This document shows, in pieces, positions 1-9,238 of a DNA stretch of 64,000 nucleotides; the first letter of the stretch is position 1, and each line of letters starts with the position of its first letter. The position numbers and the translations under genes are program-made. Below the pieces are notes generated by a model that worked only from the letters and a program-made list of their open reading frames with translations, did no database searches and was not told where the DNA came from. Where the stretch lies: assembly GCF_900142605.1 (NCBI RefSeq), contig NZ_FRBL01000001.1, forward strand, positions 186,001 through 250,000, written 5' to 3'. Origin of the DNA: Chitinophaga jiangningensis. Its GTDB lineage: Bacteria; Bacteroidota; Bacteroidia; Chitinophagales; Chitinophagaceae.

Positions 1-7
1 AAAAAAA

Positions 8-33
8 GGGCCGCCTCACAACCGAAGCAGCCC
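8..33 (-). terminator. Probable terminator of the choice-of-anchor I gene
   Basis: GGGC-c-GC pairs with GC-a-GCCC around a 12-nt loop. Seven A's at positions 1-7 would be a T-run on the minus strand. It lies about 30 bp after the stop of the 64-1587 gene. The stem is short and interrupted, so the call is moderate. Confidence 0.5.
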
Positions 34-63
34 TATTATACAATCTACTAACTAAGTCAATTT

Positions 64-1587
64 TTACAGTTTATTGGGTTTGTATATCTTCACCACGCCA
101 TCCCCTTCTGAACTCACAATCAGCAGGCTTTGCTTCACGGGACTGTCAGCGGCCTTGATAAACAACACCCCTTCCGGTGCATCCCCCGTTTTCAGCAGCT
201 GCAAAAAAGCAGGGCTTACAGGGTTTGTCACATCATATATCGCTACGGCATCTGCACGCTCCATGCCTACAAACAGCAGCTTTTTCCTACCAACTTCCCC
301 CAGGACAAGGCCTTCCGGCTCTACGCCCTTATCATCGCTACGTGCGTCATCATACAACGATGCCGCCTTGGCCCGTACTTCCAGCTCGTTTTTACTGTCG
401 AACACGAGGGTACCGCTATTCCCGTCCCACACGCTGAAAGAACGTGCACCAAAGGAATACAGCTGATCATAATCTCCGTCCAAATCCGTATCTCCCAAAG
501 TGGTGGTGACGTTCAAACGGCCCAGCAGCGTTTGCCCCTGCAACTTAGCTGCATCAGGGAAAGCCACAGGATCCAGCTTTAAGGCGCTTACGCGCTTTGC
601 TTCTGCAAAGGCAGCATATTCCCGCACATCGCCTTCATTGGCCGTAAAAAGGTAAGGAACACCGTTTTTATGCATCACTGCAATCCCGTCCGGCTGGTAC
701 ATGCTCTTTACATTCCATTTTTTGAAATCTATCACATTATCTTTATCACTGACATCCACGGCATTAGCATCTACATTATAATCCTTAAAACCCAATGGCT
801 TGATGGCCTTGATAGTTTTAGTGGCAATATCCACCGTGGCAATGGCATTATTTTCCTGCAGGGTTACCCAGGCAGTTTTTGAATCGTCGGAAATAGTGAT
901 GTACTCCGGTTCTATATCCTGTGCCAACGTAGCATTAGGACCAAATACACGTAATCCCTGCTGCATCAGCGCGGCTTTCTGTGATTCAAACCCGCTGAAG
1001 TCAATCGTCTTTACTTCAAAGTTGTTCTGCACATCAATAATAGAAATAGAACCAACCGGATCATTGGTATAAGCGGCATTAGGTTCTCCCTCATTGGCTG
1101 ATAAAATATAACGGCCATCAGGACTAAAGGTCAGCATATCCGGCAAAGCACCTACAGTAACGGATTTTACCAAAGAGTTATCACTGGTTTTAAAAATCAC
1201 CACTTTACCAGGGTCCTGTTTTACGCTAGATTCAATGGCAGCAGCCAGTAGGCCGTTATTTACAGACAAACTGTTTACATATCCACCATGACTCGTCACA
1301 GCGATTTCTGTCAGTTTTACCGGCTTAGCAGGATCTTTTAAATCAATTACATCTATGCGGTTCAGGAAAACACCATTGTTATCCTCTGCATTATACACCA
1401 CAAAGAGATGACCCGTTTTGGGGTCATAAGCTGAAATTTCGGCCGCACCTTCATTGCCGATATCGATAGCGCCGATCTCCGCAAAGGTGGCAGGATCTTC
1501 AGGTACGTAGAAATCTTCTTGTTTATCTTTTTTACAGGACAGCGCTACGATTACTGTGAGTACAGGCAGGATTTTTTTATAGTTCAT
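64..1587 (-). CDS. Choice-of-anchor I family beta-propeller lipoprotein
   Basis: The 507-aa product starts with a lipoprotein signal peptide (hydrophobic run ending ALSC, Cys18), so it is probably anchored in the envelope. The rest is rich in propeller-like strands with repeats such as 'SPDGRYILSANEGEP' and 'GVPYLFTANEGDVREY', which are typical of the choice-of-anchor I family (related to proteins annotated as alkaline-phosphatase-like). The family has no firmly known reaction; surface binding or phosphoesterase-linked roles are speculation. It is a single gene, separated by about 90 bp from the next minus-strand gene. Confidence 0.8.
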   Translation of the reverse strand: MNYKKILPVLTVIVALSCKKDKQEDFYVPEDPATFAEIGAIDIGNEGAAEISAYDPKTGHLFVVYNAEDNNGVFLNRIDVIDLKDPAKPVKLTEIAVTSHGGYVNSLSVNNGLLAAAIESSVKQDPGKVVIFKTSDNSLVKSVTVGALPDMLTFSPDGRYILSANEGEPNAAYTNDPVGSISIIDVQNNFEVKTIDFSGFESQKAALMQQGLRVFGPNATLAQDIEPEYITISDDSKTAWVTLQENNAIATVDIATKTIKAIKPLGFKDYNVDANAVDVSDKDNVIDFKKWNVKSMYQPDGIAVMHKNGVPYLFTANEGDVREYAAFAEAKRVSALKLDPVAFPDAAKLQGQTLLGRLNVTTTLGDTDLDGDYDQLYSFGARSFSVWDGNSGTLVFDSKNELEVRAKAASLYDDARSDDKGVEPEGLVLGEVGRKKLLFVGMERADAVAIYDVTNPVSPAFLQLLKTGDAPEGVLFIKAADSPVKQSLLIVSSEGDGVVKIYKPNKL

Positions 1588-1679
1588 TTCGCATTTTGGT
1601 TAATGGAGCGCAACATATAACCAAAGTATTATGCACGTATTAAGGGAAGGTTATGATTTTGTTACCAACAACTTATGCG

Positions 1680-2171
1680 CTACCAACCCAGTATTATTCT
1701 TACAGTTGCAATCAGGATTAACAGAAAACTACCAAAACCCATTATATACATCGCCCATATTGCATTATCAACATTTGCATCAGGGGCAATAATATGCTCC
1801 TCGTTAGGAATATATTTCACCTTGATGGTATCTCCCATCTTATATTCTTTACCGTACAACTTACTGGTAAACAAATTATAACGATGACCATTGTAATCAA
1901 GCTTGAACACCTTACTGTTCTTTCCGGTCGCACGCGGTTCATAAAGGAGTTTCATACCCACTGTATAACCGTATTGCATATAACGATTATATTCACTTAC
2001 CTGGTAGTATGGTATTAAAGTAGCACCAAATAGCAAAAAAGCCAGTACAAACATTATCCTTGTATTGGCTTTACGGTCATATCGATTACCCGCCTCCTCT
2101 CGTCCCGGCAGGTTGTTATTTTCAAAATCCTTAGGCCCTAGCCCTCTTTTACGTCTTCCTAACCTGGGCAT
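1680..2171 (-). CDS. DUF3592-like two-helix membrane protein
   Basis: 163 aa. A charged, Arg/Lys-rich cytoplasmic N-terminus (about 35 residues) is followed by a transmembrane helix (about 37-57), a small beta-rich soluble domain and a second helix (about 138-160). This arrangement and phrases like 'YKMGDTIKVKYIPNEEHIIAPD' match DUF3592 proteins, whose function is unknown. Its ATG shares one base with the stop of the upstream lipoprotein gene (TAATG junction), so the two are translationally coupled. Confidence 0.65.
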   Translation of the reverse strand: MPRLGRRKRGLGPKDFENNNLPGREEAGNRYDRKANTRIMFVLAFLLFGATLIPYYQVSEYNRYMQYGYTVGMKLLYEPRATGKNSKVFKLDYNGHRYNLFTSKLYGKEYKMGDTIKVKYIPNEEHIIAPDANVDNAIWAMYIMGFGSFLLILIATVRIILGW

Positions 2172-2761
2172 TAAATAACCTCCTTCTTATACACCTTACA
2201 CATTTCCTCCCTGCTCAACTTCCGATGCTCCTGCACCCACTTCACCATCTTCTTCATATCCAGCATATCCAGCAACACCTCCGTAGTTGCAGATGCGTTA
2301 GGTATCACCTCCGGGCCGCCACATGCACGCATAATGTAAGCATGCATCAAAAGCTTCGCCCCGTTTGATTTATTCAAATCCAAAAACCATATGGCCGAGT
2401 AAGCCGAATACGGGCTGGGAGCCGCAATCCAACAACATTTGGTGGTATCACCTTCAAATGCCATCAGCTGGTCCAGCATACTACTATCTGCAGCAAAAAA
2501 CTGCTTCACCGCAGTATAATACAGTAAACTATCCTGACGATACTGCTCCGGTGTTTTATCATATAACATCAGCATCTTCGAATCTGCTGCATTCGGAACA
2601 TTGGTTACATAGCCCAGGGTAAGGCTATCCAGCAGCGTTGCCGGCGCCGCTGCCACCGGCGTTTCCTTTACTTCCTGTGTTTCCTGTTTTTGCTGCTGCT
2701 TTTGCTGACATCCCCATAGCGTGATCAATGCCAGGCCAACCATCATTATCGGCTTCATCAT
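2171..2761 (-). CDS. Hypothetical lipoprotein
   Basis: 196 aa with a lipoprotein signal (lipobox LWGC, Cys18) followed by a Gln/Lys/Glu-rich linker (about 19-45) and a helical soluble domain. I recognise no family. The domain contains a Cys-Cys pair ('TKCCW') and further cysteines in 'RACGG' and 'EEMCK'. It is the first gene of a two-gene unit with the DUF3592-like protein, overlapping it by one base, so the pair may work together at the inner membrane or periplasm. Confidence 0.7.
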   Translation of the reverse strand: MMKPIMMVGLALITLWGCQQKQQQKQETQEVKETPVAAAPATLLDSLTLGYVTNVPNAADSKMLMLYDKTPEQYRQDSLLYYTAVKQFFAADSSMLDQLMAFEGDTTKCCWIAAPSPYSAYSAIWFLDLNKSNGAKLLMHAYIMRACGGPEVIPNASATTEVLLDMLDMKKMVKWVQEHRKLSREEMCKVYKKEVI

Positions 2762-2774
2762 ACTTTAATAAAAA

Positions 2775-2813
2775 AACGTTGTGAGGAAAATTAGGACTTT
2801 TTCTCACAACGTT
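2775..2813 (-). terminator. Terminator after the tail-fibre-like gene
   Basis: An 11-bp perfect stem (AACGTTGTGAG / CTCACAACGTT) is flanked by an A-run on the left and a T-run on the right, 7 bp beyond the stop of the 2820-3755 gene. It would insulate that gene from the downstream lipoprotein gene. Confidence 0.85.
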
Positions 2814-2819
2814 CATTTT

Positions 2820-3755
2820 TTATTTATCGGTCTGGGCTTTCCTTAGCTTTTCCACCTCCGCTTTTAGTACCTCGCGCTCCTTACGTTCTTCTATCAGGTA
2901 CAATGTCAATTCTTCTATTTTCCGTAAAAGTATTTCATTCATGGCACCAAGGTCCACCTTTTCTCTCTCCACTTCTGCTGCAGAGGGCACCCCTGGCAGG
3001 TGCTGATGCTCGCCTATGTATTTTTCTACCTCCTGAAGAGATGGCAATGCATAGTTTTGGGCAAAAACATAATCAGGCCAGCCGGTAGCAGTTACTTTAA
3101 CTTTCTTAGCCAGTACGGTACCATTTACGGAGAGCTTTTCAGCAGGAGACAAAGTTCCGATACCTACGTTACCATTAACATCTGCTTTTATGGCAACTTT
3201 AGCAGGTTCTGAAAAAAATGGATTGCCTACCCATAAATTCCATTCAGCAGTCATTGGAGCCAATGGAATAGATGATGCTGTTTCAGTACCAATACGACTT
3301 AAGGGAGTAAATGTACTGGTGATACCAATAGCACGAACTTTGACATTTACAACCATGTCCTGATCCAGCACTCCCTGCACTGCTGTCGCACGCACCCGAA
3401 TTTCCGAAGCAGAGGCATTTGTTTTTACATCCACAGTAAAGGCCTTAGCGCTACTTACCGAATAAGGATTATCATTAATTCTGCCAGCCTCCCTCCATAT
3501 TTGCGGATTAGCATGCGAAGAACTGTATAAATGGGTCGCCCCTGCTGCCATATTACCTCTTAAGCACGTAAGGGAGACTTCATAATACCCTCCAGCTCCT
3601 GAGCCATGGGCTTCGGCCCAAACAAAAGAAACGTAGTCACCTACTTTGTAATCTTTAGGAAAGGTGATGGAGGTTTCGTAATAAGACGAGGTCTGTGCGT
3701 TGGTAACAAGCAGGCAGCAAAACACTGCGACCAGTAATAAAAATATCTTTTTCAT
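2820..3755 (-). CDS. Secreted protein with tail-fibre/endosialidase-chaperone-like C-terminus
   Basis: 311 aa with a Sec signal peptide (about 1-20, ending TNAQ). Residues 20-190 are beta-rich and unassigned. From about 195 comes the motif 'GNVGIGTLSPAEKLSVNGTV', then 'HQHLPGVPSAAEVE' and a C-terminal coiled coil (about 265-308). This C-terminal pattern is common in secreted Bacteroidota proteins and resembles phage tail-fibre trimerisation or intramolecular chaperone regions. The coiled coil suggests trimerisation. Substrate or partner is unknown. It is a single gene with its own terminator. Confidence 0.65.
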   Translation of the reverse strand: MKKIFLLLVAVFCCLLVTNAQTSSYYETSITFPKDYKVGDYVSFVWAEAHGSGAGGYYEVSLTCLRGNMAAGATHLYSSSHANPQIWREAGRINDNPYSVSSAKAFTVDVKTNASASEIRVRATAVQGVLDQDMVVNVKVRAIGITSTFTPLSRIGTETASSIPLAPMTAEWNLWVGNPFFSEPAKVAIKADVNGNVGIGTLSPAEKLSVNGTVLAKKVKVTATGWPDYVFAQNYALPSLQEVEKYIGEHQHLPGVPSAAEVEREKVDLGAMNEILLRKIEELTLYLIEERKEREVLKAEVEKLRKAQTDK

Positions 3756-3857
3756 AATAATATAGGTTAACCAGAATTTAGGCCGGCAATACTACACTAT
3801 TTTCTATAAAATTCTATCCCACGAACAAATCATGAAAAGATCCTGTATAAAAAAGAA

Positions 3858-3884
3858 AAACCGGACAATCAGATTGCCCGGTTT
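3858..3884 (-). terminator. Terminator of the arginine operon
   Basis: A 12-bp stem with one mismatch (AAACCGG-A-CAAT / ATTG-C-CCGGTTT) has a 3-nt loop and an A-rich left flank (T-rich on the minus strand). It lies 25 bp after the argH stop codon. Confidence 0.8.
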
Positions 3885-3908
3885 CTCCCTATATAAAAAT
3901 TATTTTAT

Positions 3909-5243
3909 CTAGCTATTCAACAACTTTTCCAGTGCCTTATCCACCCCTTCAAACGCAAACCCTTTCAGCACCAGGTCCATCTGCTGCGCAATCTGCGCGG
4001 TACACAGGTTGCCAATACTGCCGGCATGCGTGTGATTCACCTCTTTGGCAGGTGCAAAGGTTCCTTTCTCAATATCCATACCCACCTGCTTGTAAGCCTC
4101 ACGGAACGGTGTGCCCTGTAATACCAGGTTATTCACCACTTCCACGCTAAACAGGTACTGATACTTATCATCATCCAGGATGTTTTCTTTGATGCGGATG
4201 TTTTCCAGCATCAGCTTCGACAAACTGATACAATCTTTCAGCGCCTTAAACGCAGGGAACAGATTTTCTTTAAGCAGCTGTAAGTCGCGGTGGTAGCCTG
4301 ATGGCAGGTTGGTGATCATCATCGCAATTTCATTCGGCAAAGCCTGCAGCTTGTTACCGTGACTACGAATCAGCTCCCATACATCCGGGTTCTTTTTATG
4401 CGGCATAATGCTGGAACCAGTGGTCAGCTCATCCGGGAATGTGATGAAGCCAAAGTTCTGGTTCATGAATAAAGTAGCATCCATGGCCATTTTGGCAAGG
4501 GTAGCACCAATGCCCGCCAGCGCAAACGCTACCAGCTTCTCGGTTTTACCACGGCCCATCTGCGCATATACTACGTTATAGTTCAGGGAATCAAAACCCA
4601 GTAAAGAAGTGGTCAACTCACGGTCAAGGGGGAACGAAGAACCATAACCGGCCGCAGAGCCAAGCGGGTTTTTATTTACCACCCGGTAAGCACCCTGCAG
4701 CATCGTGAGGTCATCTACCAGACTCTCTGCATAAGCGCCAAACCACAGGCCGAAAGAAGATGGCATCGCAATCTGTAAGTGCGTATAACCCGGCATCAGC
4801 CTGTCTTTATACGCTTCGCTCAGCGACTGCAATAAGTCAAAGAGAGATTTTACTTCTTCTACCACCAGCTGCAGCTCATGACGCAGGAACAGCTTCAGAT
4901 CCACCAGCACCTGGTCATTGCGGGAACGGCCACTGTGGATCTTCTTGCCTACTTCGCCCAAACGGCGGGTCAGCAACAGTTCCACCTGTGAGTGAATATC
5001 TTCCACATCGGCTTCCAGTACAAAGTCACCTGCCTGGATTTCCTGGTATATCTTACGCAGCTCTGCTTTCAGTACAGTCAGTTCCTCCGCTTCCAGCAGG
5101 CCAATGCTTTGCAGCATGGTGATGTGCGCCATGGAACCGAGCACATCAAAAGGTGCCAGGTAGGCATCCATCTCGCGGTCTTTACCCACGGTGAATTGCT
5201 CTACCGCATCCAGTGCTGTCTTATCTTTTTGCCACAATTTCAT
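3909..5243 (-). CDS. argH: Argininosuccinate lyase
   Basis: 444 aa, cleaves argininosuccinate to arginine and fumarate, the last step of arginine synthesis in the cytoplasm. The fumarase/aspartase superfamily signature 'GSSIMPHKKNPD' contains the catalytic serine loop; 'SGRSRNDQV' and 'TPGYTHLQ'-like segments ('PGYTHLQIA') are also present. Length fits the family (about 440-460). It is the last gene of the arginine operon, 27 bp after the argE-like gene, and is followed by a terminator. Confidence 0.97.
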   Translation of the reverse strand: MKLWQKDKTALDAVEQFTVGKDREMDAYLAPFDVLGSMAHITMLQSIGLLEAEELTVLKAELRKIYQEIQAGDFVLEADVEDIHSQVELLLTRRLGEVGKKIHSGRSRNDQVLVDLKLFLRHELQLVVEEVKSLFDLLQSLSEAYKDRLMPGYTHLQIAMPSSFGLWFGAYAESLVDDLTMLQGAYRVVNKNPLGSAAGYGSSFPLDRELTTSLLGFDSLNYNVVYAQMGRGKTEKLVAFALAGIGATLAKMAMDATLFMNQNFGFITFPDELTTGSSIMPHKKNPDVWELIRSHGNKLQALPNEIAMMITNLPSGYHRDLQLLKENLFPAFKALKDCISLSKLMLENIRIKENILDDDKYQYLFSVEVVNNLVLQGTPFREAYKQVGMDIEKGTFAPAKEVNHTHAGSIGNLCTAQIAQQMDLVLKGFAFEGVDKALEKLLNS

Positions 5244-5270
5244 AATTCAGAAATTTCTGCGCCGGCACTA

Positions 5271-6335
5271 TCAGTTGATAGCTTCCAGCAATTTTATGTA
5301 ACTATCTATTCCGTCTTTTATTTCGGAGAGATATATGTATTCATCGGCTGTATGCGAGCGCGCGGAATCTCCCGGGCCCATCTTCACACTGGTGGCGGGA
5401 ATCAGCGCCTGATCAGATGTGGTTGGTGATCCATAACAGGTCTTACCGGCAGCAATGCCCGCTTGTACAAACGGATGGTCCATCGGGATGTGGGAAGGAC
5501 GCATACGCAGGCTACGCGGCTTTACTTCACATTGCACGTTTGCCTGGATGATTTCCAGCAGTTCCTCAAGGGTATACTGATCGTTTGCTCTCACATCTAC
5601 CACAAAAGTACAATCCGCCGGCACCACATTATGGGCTTTATTGGAAGTATTGATTACCGTTGCACTCATCTTCACCGGACCCAAAGTTTCGGATACCTTA
5701 GGAAAGCGGAAATCACGGAACCACAGCAGGTCGGGCAACGCTTTATACAAAGCATTTTCGCCTTCCTCACGGGCAGCATGCCCCGCTTTGCCTGTACTGG
5801 TGCAATCCAGGACCAGCAGGCCTTTTTCAGCAACTGCCAACTGGGTTTGGGTAGGCTCACCCACGATGGCAAAATCAATGGCAGGCAGTTTGGCGAGAAT
5901 ACTCTCCACTCCGTTGCTGCCACTGATTTCCTCTTCTGCGGTAGCGGATAAAATAATGTTGTATTGCAGGTCGGAACGATGGTAGAAATGCAGGAAAGTA
6001 GCAATCAGGCTCACCAGGCAGCCACCGGCATCATTGCTTCCCAGGCCGAATAATTTACCATCCACCACATCCGGGCTAAACGGATCGCGGGTATACTGCG
6101 GGTTAGGCTTTACCGTATCATGGTGGGAATTAAGTAAGATATTGGGCTTAGCGGGATCATAGTGCTTGTTAAGTGCCCAGATGTTGTTCAGATGCCGTTC
6201 ATGCGGTATCTCCATAGCAGTGAGGAATTCGCTGATCAGCGTAGCTGTACCGTCTTCCTCACGACTCAATGACGGCGTCGCAATCATCTGCTTCAGCAGG
6301 GCCACGGCTACATCATATAGTTTTTCGTTCCACAT
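5271..6335 (-). CDS. argE: M20-family acylornithine/acylcitrulline deacylase
   Basis: About 354 aa zinc-dependent deacylase. Metal-binding segments are visible: 'HHDTVKPNP' (near residue 70), 'GSNDAGG' (near 100) and the general-base segment 'EEEISGSNG' (near 136). In this kind of operon it removes the acyl group from acyl-citrulline (or acyl-ornithine), just before argG and argH act. I chose the ATG at 6335, which leaves the same 2-bp gap after argB as elsewhere in the operon; an in-frame ATG at 6344 would overlap argB by 7 bp. Whether acetyl or succinyl is removed cannot be read from this gene. Confidence 0.88.
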   Translation of the reverse strand: MWNEKLYDVAVALLKQMIATPSLSREEDGTATLISEFLTAMEIPHERHLNNIWALNKHYDPAKPNILLNSHHDTVKPNPQYTRDPFSPDVVDGKLFGLGSNDAGGCLVSLIATFLHFYHRSDLQYNIILSATAEEEISGSNGVESILAKLPAIDFAIVGEPTQTQLAVAEKGLLVLDCTSTGKAGHAAREEGENALYKALPDLLWFRDFRFPKVSETLGPVKMSATVINTSNKAHNVVPADCTFVVDVRANDQYTLEELLEIIQANVQCEVKPRSLRMRPSHIPMDHPFVQAGIAAGKTCYGSPTTSDQALIPATSVKMGPGDSARSHTADEYIYLSEIKDGIDSYIKLLEAIN

Positions 6336-6337
6336 AG

Positions 6338-7126
6338 TTAGCATATTAAGGTGCCCGCCACCGTGTCTGTAGTATTACTCAGTACATCCTCGGCGTGGCC
6401 TATCAGCACTTCTTTCACGCCATGGTTAATAGCGCCAAAAGCGTTGTCCAGCTTAGGTAAAATACCGTCGGATAAGACTTTCTGGTCCATCAGTTGCTGA
6501 TAAATGTCTTTATTGATAAGGTTGATCACGGCATTGTCGTCGTTAGGATCGCTCAGCACTCCCTTTTTCTCAAAGCAGTAGATCAGCCGCACATTGTATT
6601 TAGCTGACAGTGCAATCGCCAGTGAAGAAGCGATGGTGTCGGCGTTGGTATTCAGTATCTGTCCGTTCCCATCATGGGTAAGCGGTGCAAATACCGGTGT
6701 AATGCCTGCCTCCAGCAATGCTACTACAGGCGCAGTTTGTACCTGCTCAGGTTTTACATCTCCCACAAAACCATAATCAATGGTTTTAACAGGGCGTTTG
6801 GTAGCGGGGATGATATTGCCATCCGCGCCGGTTAAGCCAATAGCATTGCAGCCTTTGGACTGCAACTGTGCTACCAGTTGTTTATTAACCAGTCCACCGT
6901 AAACCATGGTCACCACGTCAATGGTGTCAGCATCAGTAATACGGCGACCATCCACATACTTAGATTCGATTCCCAGCTTGTCACCTATACGGGTAGCCAC
7001 TTTACCGCCACCGTGTATAAGGATCTTTTTAGCGGAAATTGCTGCAAACTTTCCGAGGAAAGATTGCAGCAATGCCGGGTTATCAATTACGTTACCGCCT
7101 ACTTTGATAATAAACAGGTCGATCAT
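6338..7126 (-). CDS. argB: Acetylglutamate (acylglutamate) kinase
   Basis: 262 aa, amino-acid kinase family. It phosphorylates N-acylglutamate with ATP, the second step of arginine synthesis. Visible motifs are the N-terminal 'IIKVGGNVIDN', 'IHGGGKVATRIGDKLG' and the nucleotide-site region 'LNTNADTIASSLA'. The natural substrate may be N-succinylglutamate rather than N-acetylglutamate if the neighbouring carbamoyltransferase uses succinylornithine. It is separated by 2 bp from the carbamoyltransferase gene upstream. Confidence 0.95.
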   Translation of the reverse strand: MIDLFIIKVGGNVIDNPALLQSFLGKFAAISAKKILIHGGGKVATRIGDKLGIESKYVDGRRITDADTIDVVTMVYGGLVNKQLVAQLQSKGCNAIGLTGADGNIIPATKRPVKTIDYGFVGDVKPEQVQTAPVVALLEAGITPVFAPLTHDGNGQILNTNADTIASSLAIALSAKYNVRLIYCFEKKGVLSDPNDDNAVINLINKDIYQQLMDQKVLSDGILPKLDNAFGAINHGVKEVLIGHAEDVLSNTTDTVAGTLIC

Positions 7127-7128
7127 AA

Positions 7129-8079
7129 TTATCCTTTCAAAATTTCACTCAATACTGCCTGTGCTGCCCATACACGGTTGCCCGCTTCCGGTATCACGAT
7201 GGAGTTAGGCCCATCCAGCACTTCGTCGGCAATGACTACATTTCTGCGAACAGGCAGGCAGTGCATCACCTTGGCGTTATTGGTATTTTTCAGCTTTTCG
7301 TTATCCACCATCCAGCTGTTGTCGGTGCAGGTGATTTTACCGTAATCCCTGTAGGACGACCAGTTTTTCACATACACGAAATCAGCATCTTTCAGCGCTT
7401 CCTCCTGGTTGTATTCGATGCGTGCACCGTTGGTGAATTTCTCATCCAGTTCATACCCTTCCGGGTGGGTGATCACGAAATCCGCTTCCCCCCAGGCGTT
7501 GATCCACTGTGCAAAAGAGTTTGGTACCGCCTGTGGCAGCGCCTTTACATGCGGTGCCCAGGTCATTACCACTTTCGGTTTGCGTGGCTCATTCCATCTT
7601 TCCTTGATGGTGATCACATCGGTGAGGCTCTGTAAAGGGTGCAGGGTAGCACTTTCCAGGCTCACGACAGGCACACCTGCGTACTTGATGAACTGGTTGA
7701 TGTATTTCTCTGTATAATCTTCTTCTTTGTTTTTCAGACCGGGGAAAGTACGGATGGCGAGAATATCAAAATATTGTCCCATTACCGCAGCGGCTTCCTT
7801 TACGTGTTCGGAAGTATTCCCGTTCATGATAACGCCGTCATTCATTTCCAGCTGCCACCCTTCCTTATCAATATTGAAAACGATCGGTTCCATGCCCAGA
7901 TTTTTGGCCGCCACCTGTGTACTCAGGCGGGTACGCAAACTAGGGTTCAGGAATATCATCCCCAATGTCTTGTCTTGTCCTAATGCTCTATCCTTGAAGG
8001 GATTTTTTTTGTACTCCAGTGCTATGTCTACCAAACGCGGGACACTGGGAACATCGGCTGTTGAAATAAACTGTTTCAT
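7129..8079 (-). CDS. argF': N-acylornithine carbamoyltransferase, probably succinylornithine type
   Basis: 316 aa. It transfers carbamoyl to an N-acylated ornithine rather than free ornithine. The carbamoyl-phosphate loop reads 'FLNPSLRTR' (43-51) instead of STRTR, and 'HPLQSLTD' (from 147) and 'HCLPVRRN' (273-280) follow. Family knowledge: residue 90 of Bacteroides fragilis SOTC is Pro, and the equivalent residue in Xanthomonas AOTC is Glu92; this site decides succinyl or acetyl preference. Here it is Ser90 in 'NGNTSEHV', so not the acetyl-type Glu. Gaps to argD and argB are 2 bp each. Confidence 0.9.
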   Translation of the reverse strand: MKQFISTADVPSVPRLVDIALEYKKNPFKDRALGQDKTLGMIFLNPSLRTRLSTQVAAKNLGMEPIVFNIDKEGWQLEMNDGVIMNGNTSEHVKEAAAVMGQYFDILAIRTFPGLKNKEEDYTEKYINQFIKYAGVPVVSLESATLHPLQSLTDVITIKERWNEPRKPKVVMTWAPHVKALPQAVPNSFAQWINAWGEADFVITHPEGYELDEKFTNGARIEYNQEEALKDADFVYVKNWSSYRDYGKITCTDNSWMVDNEKLKNTNNAKVMHCLPVRRNVVIADEVLDGPNSIVIPEAGNRVWAAQAVLSEILKG

Positions 8080-8081
8080 TA

Positions 8082-9206
8082 TTATTTCACTTCTTTTCTG
8101 AATGCTTCTAAAAATTGATCTGCATGTGCCTGGGTGAGTGCCAGTGAAGGTAACAGGCGGATTACATTTGGTTTTGCTTCACCGGTGAAGATCTTGTGGG
8201 TACCCAGCAGGTTTTTCCTTACATGGGCCAGCTCTTCCGGCAGTTCAATACCAATCATCAAACCGCGGCCTCTTACTTCCAGTACCTGTTCAAACTTTTT
8301 CAGTTCGCTCATCAGGTATTCACCAACAGTGGCAGCGTTCTGCATCAGTTTTTCTGACTCGATTACTTCCAGTACTGCCAGTGCAGCAGCGCAGGCCAGG
8401 TGGTTACCACCAAAGGTAGTTCCCAGCATACCATAGCTTGGGGCAATTTTTGGAGAGATAATGATACCACCGATCGGGAAACCATTACCCATACCTTTTG
8501 CCATAGTATAGATATCGGCGTTCACGCCGGCATAATCATGCGAAAAAAACTTACCGCTTCTACCGTAACCGCATTGTACGGAATCAGCAATAAACACGGC
8601 GTTGTTAGCATCGCAGAGGGAACGGATCTTTTGCAGGAAGGATTCAGATGCCACCCGGATACCGCCTACACCCTGGATACCCTCGATGATCACGGAAGAA
8701 ACTTCATGATCCTTGAAAGCCTGTTCCAGCGCGGCTTCATCCAGCCATGGGAGAAACACCACGTTGTCTGTTTCATTTACCGGCGCTACAATTTTAGGAT
8801 TGTCGGTAGCAGCAACAGCCAGTGAAGTACGACCGTGGAAAGCTTTTCTGAAAGCGATTACTTTCTTTTTACCGTTGTGGAACGAAGCGAGTTTCAGCGC
8901 ATTTTCGTTGGCTTCTGCACCGGAGTTGCAGAGAAACAGCTGATAATCTTCTTTCCCGGAAACCTTGCCCAGCAAAGCTGCCAGCTGTTCCTGCAGTGGC
9001 ATTTTGATGGAGTTGGAGTAAAAGCCGATTTTATGCAGCTGGTCCGTAAGGCGTTTCACATAGTGAGGATGCGTGTGACCGATAGAGATCACGGCATGGC
9101 CGCCATACAGGTCCAGGTATTCAGTACCCTGATCATCCCAAACGTTGGAATACAGGGCTTTGTCGATAACTATATTATTTACCGGATAAACGTCGAAAAG
9201 TTTCAT
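8082..9206 (-). CDS. argD: Acylornithine aminotransferase
   Basis: 374 aa, fold-type I PLP aminotransferase making N-acylornithine from the semialdehyde and glutamate. PLP-binding lysine is K237 in 'TMAKGMGNGFPIGG'; D208 lies in 'IADSVQCGYGRSGKF', where class III enzymes usually read DEVQ. 'NSGAEANENALK' forms the phosphate site. Length is slightly short of the E. coli enzyme (about 400) but normal for Bacteroidota. It lies 32 bp after argC and 2 bp before the carbamoyltransferase gene. Confidence 0.93.
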   Translation of the reverse strand: MKLFDVYPVNNIVIDKALYSNVWDDQGTEYLDLYGGHAVISIGHTHPHYVKRLTDQLHKIGFYSNSIKMPLQEQLAALLGKVSGKEDYQLFLCNSGAEANENALKLASFHNGKKKVIAFRKAFHGRTSLAVAATDNPKIVAPVNETDNVVFLPWLDEAALEQAFKDHEVSSVIIEGIQGVGGIRVASESFLQKIRSLCDANNAVFIADSVQCGYGRSGKFFSHDYAGVNADIYTMAKGMGNGFPIGGIIISPKIAPSYGMLGTTFGGNHLACAAALAVLEVIESEKLMQNAATVGEYLMSELKKFEQVLEVRGRGLMIGIELPEELAHVRKNLLGTHKIFTGEAKPNVIRLLPSLALTQAHADQFLEAFRKEVK

Positions 9207-9238
9207 TTGTAATTTCAGATTGACAATGAAAAAAAGGT

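Noticed and set aside
2625..2816. Small Ala/Gly-rich minus-strand protein
   Set aside because: Out-of-frame reading across a terminator and the lipoprotein signal region.
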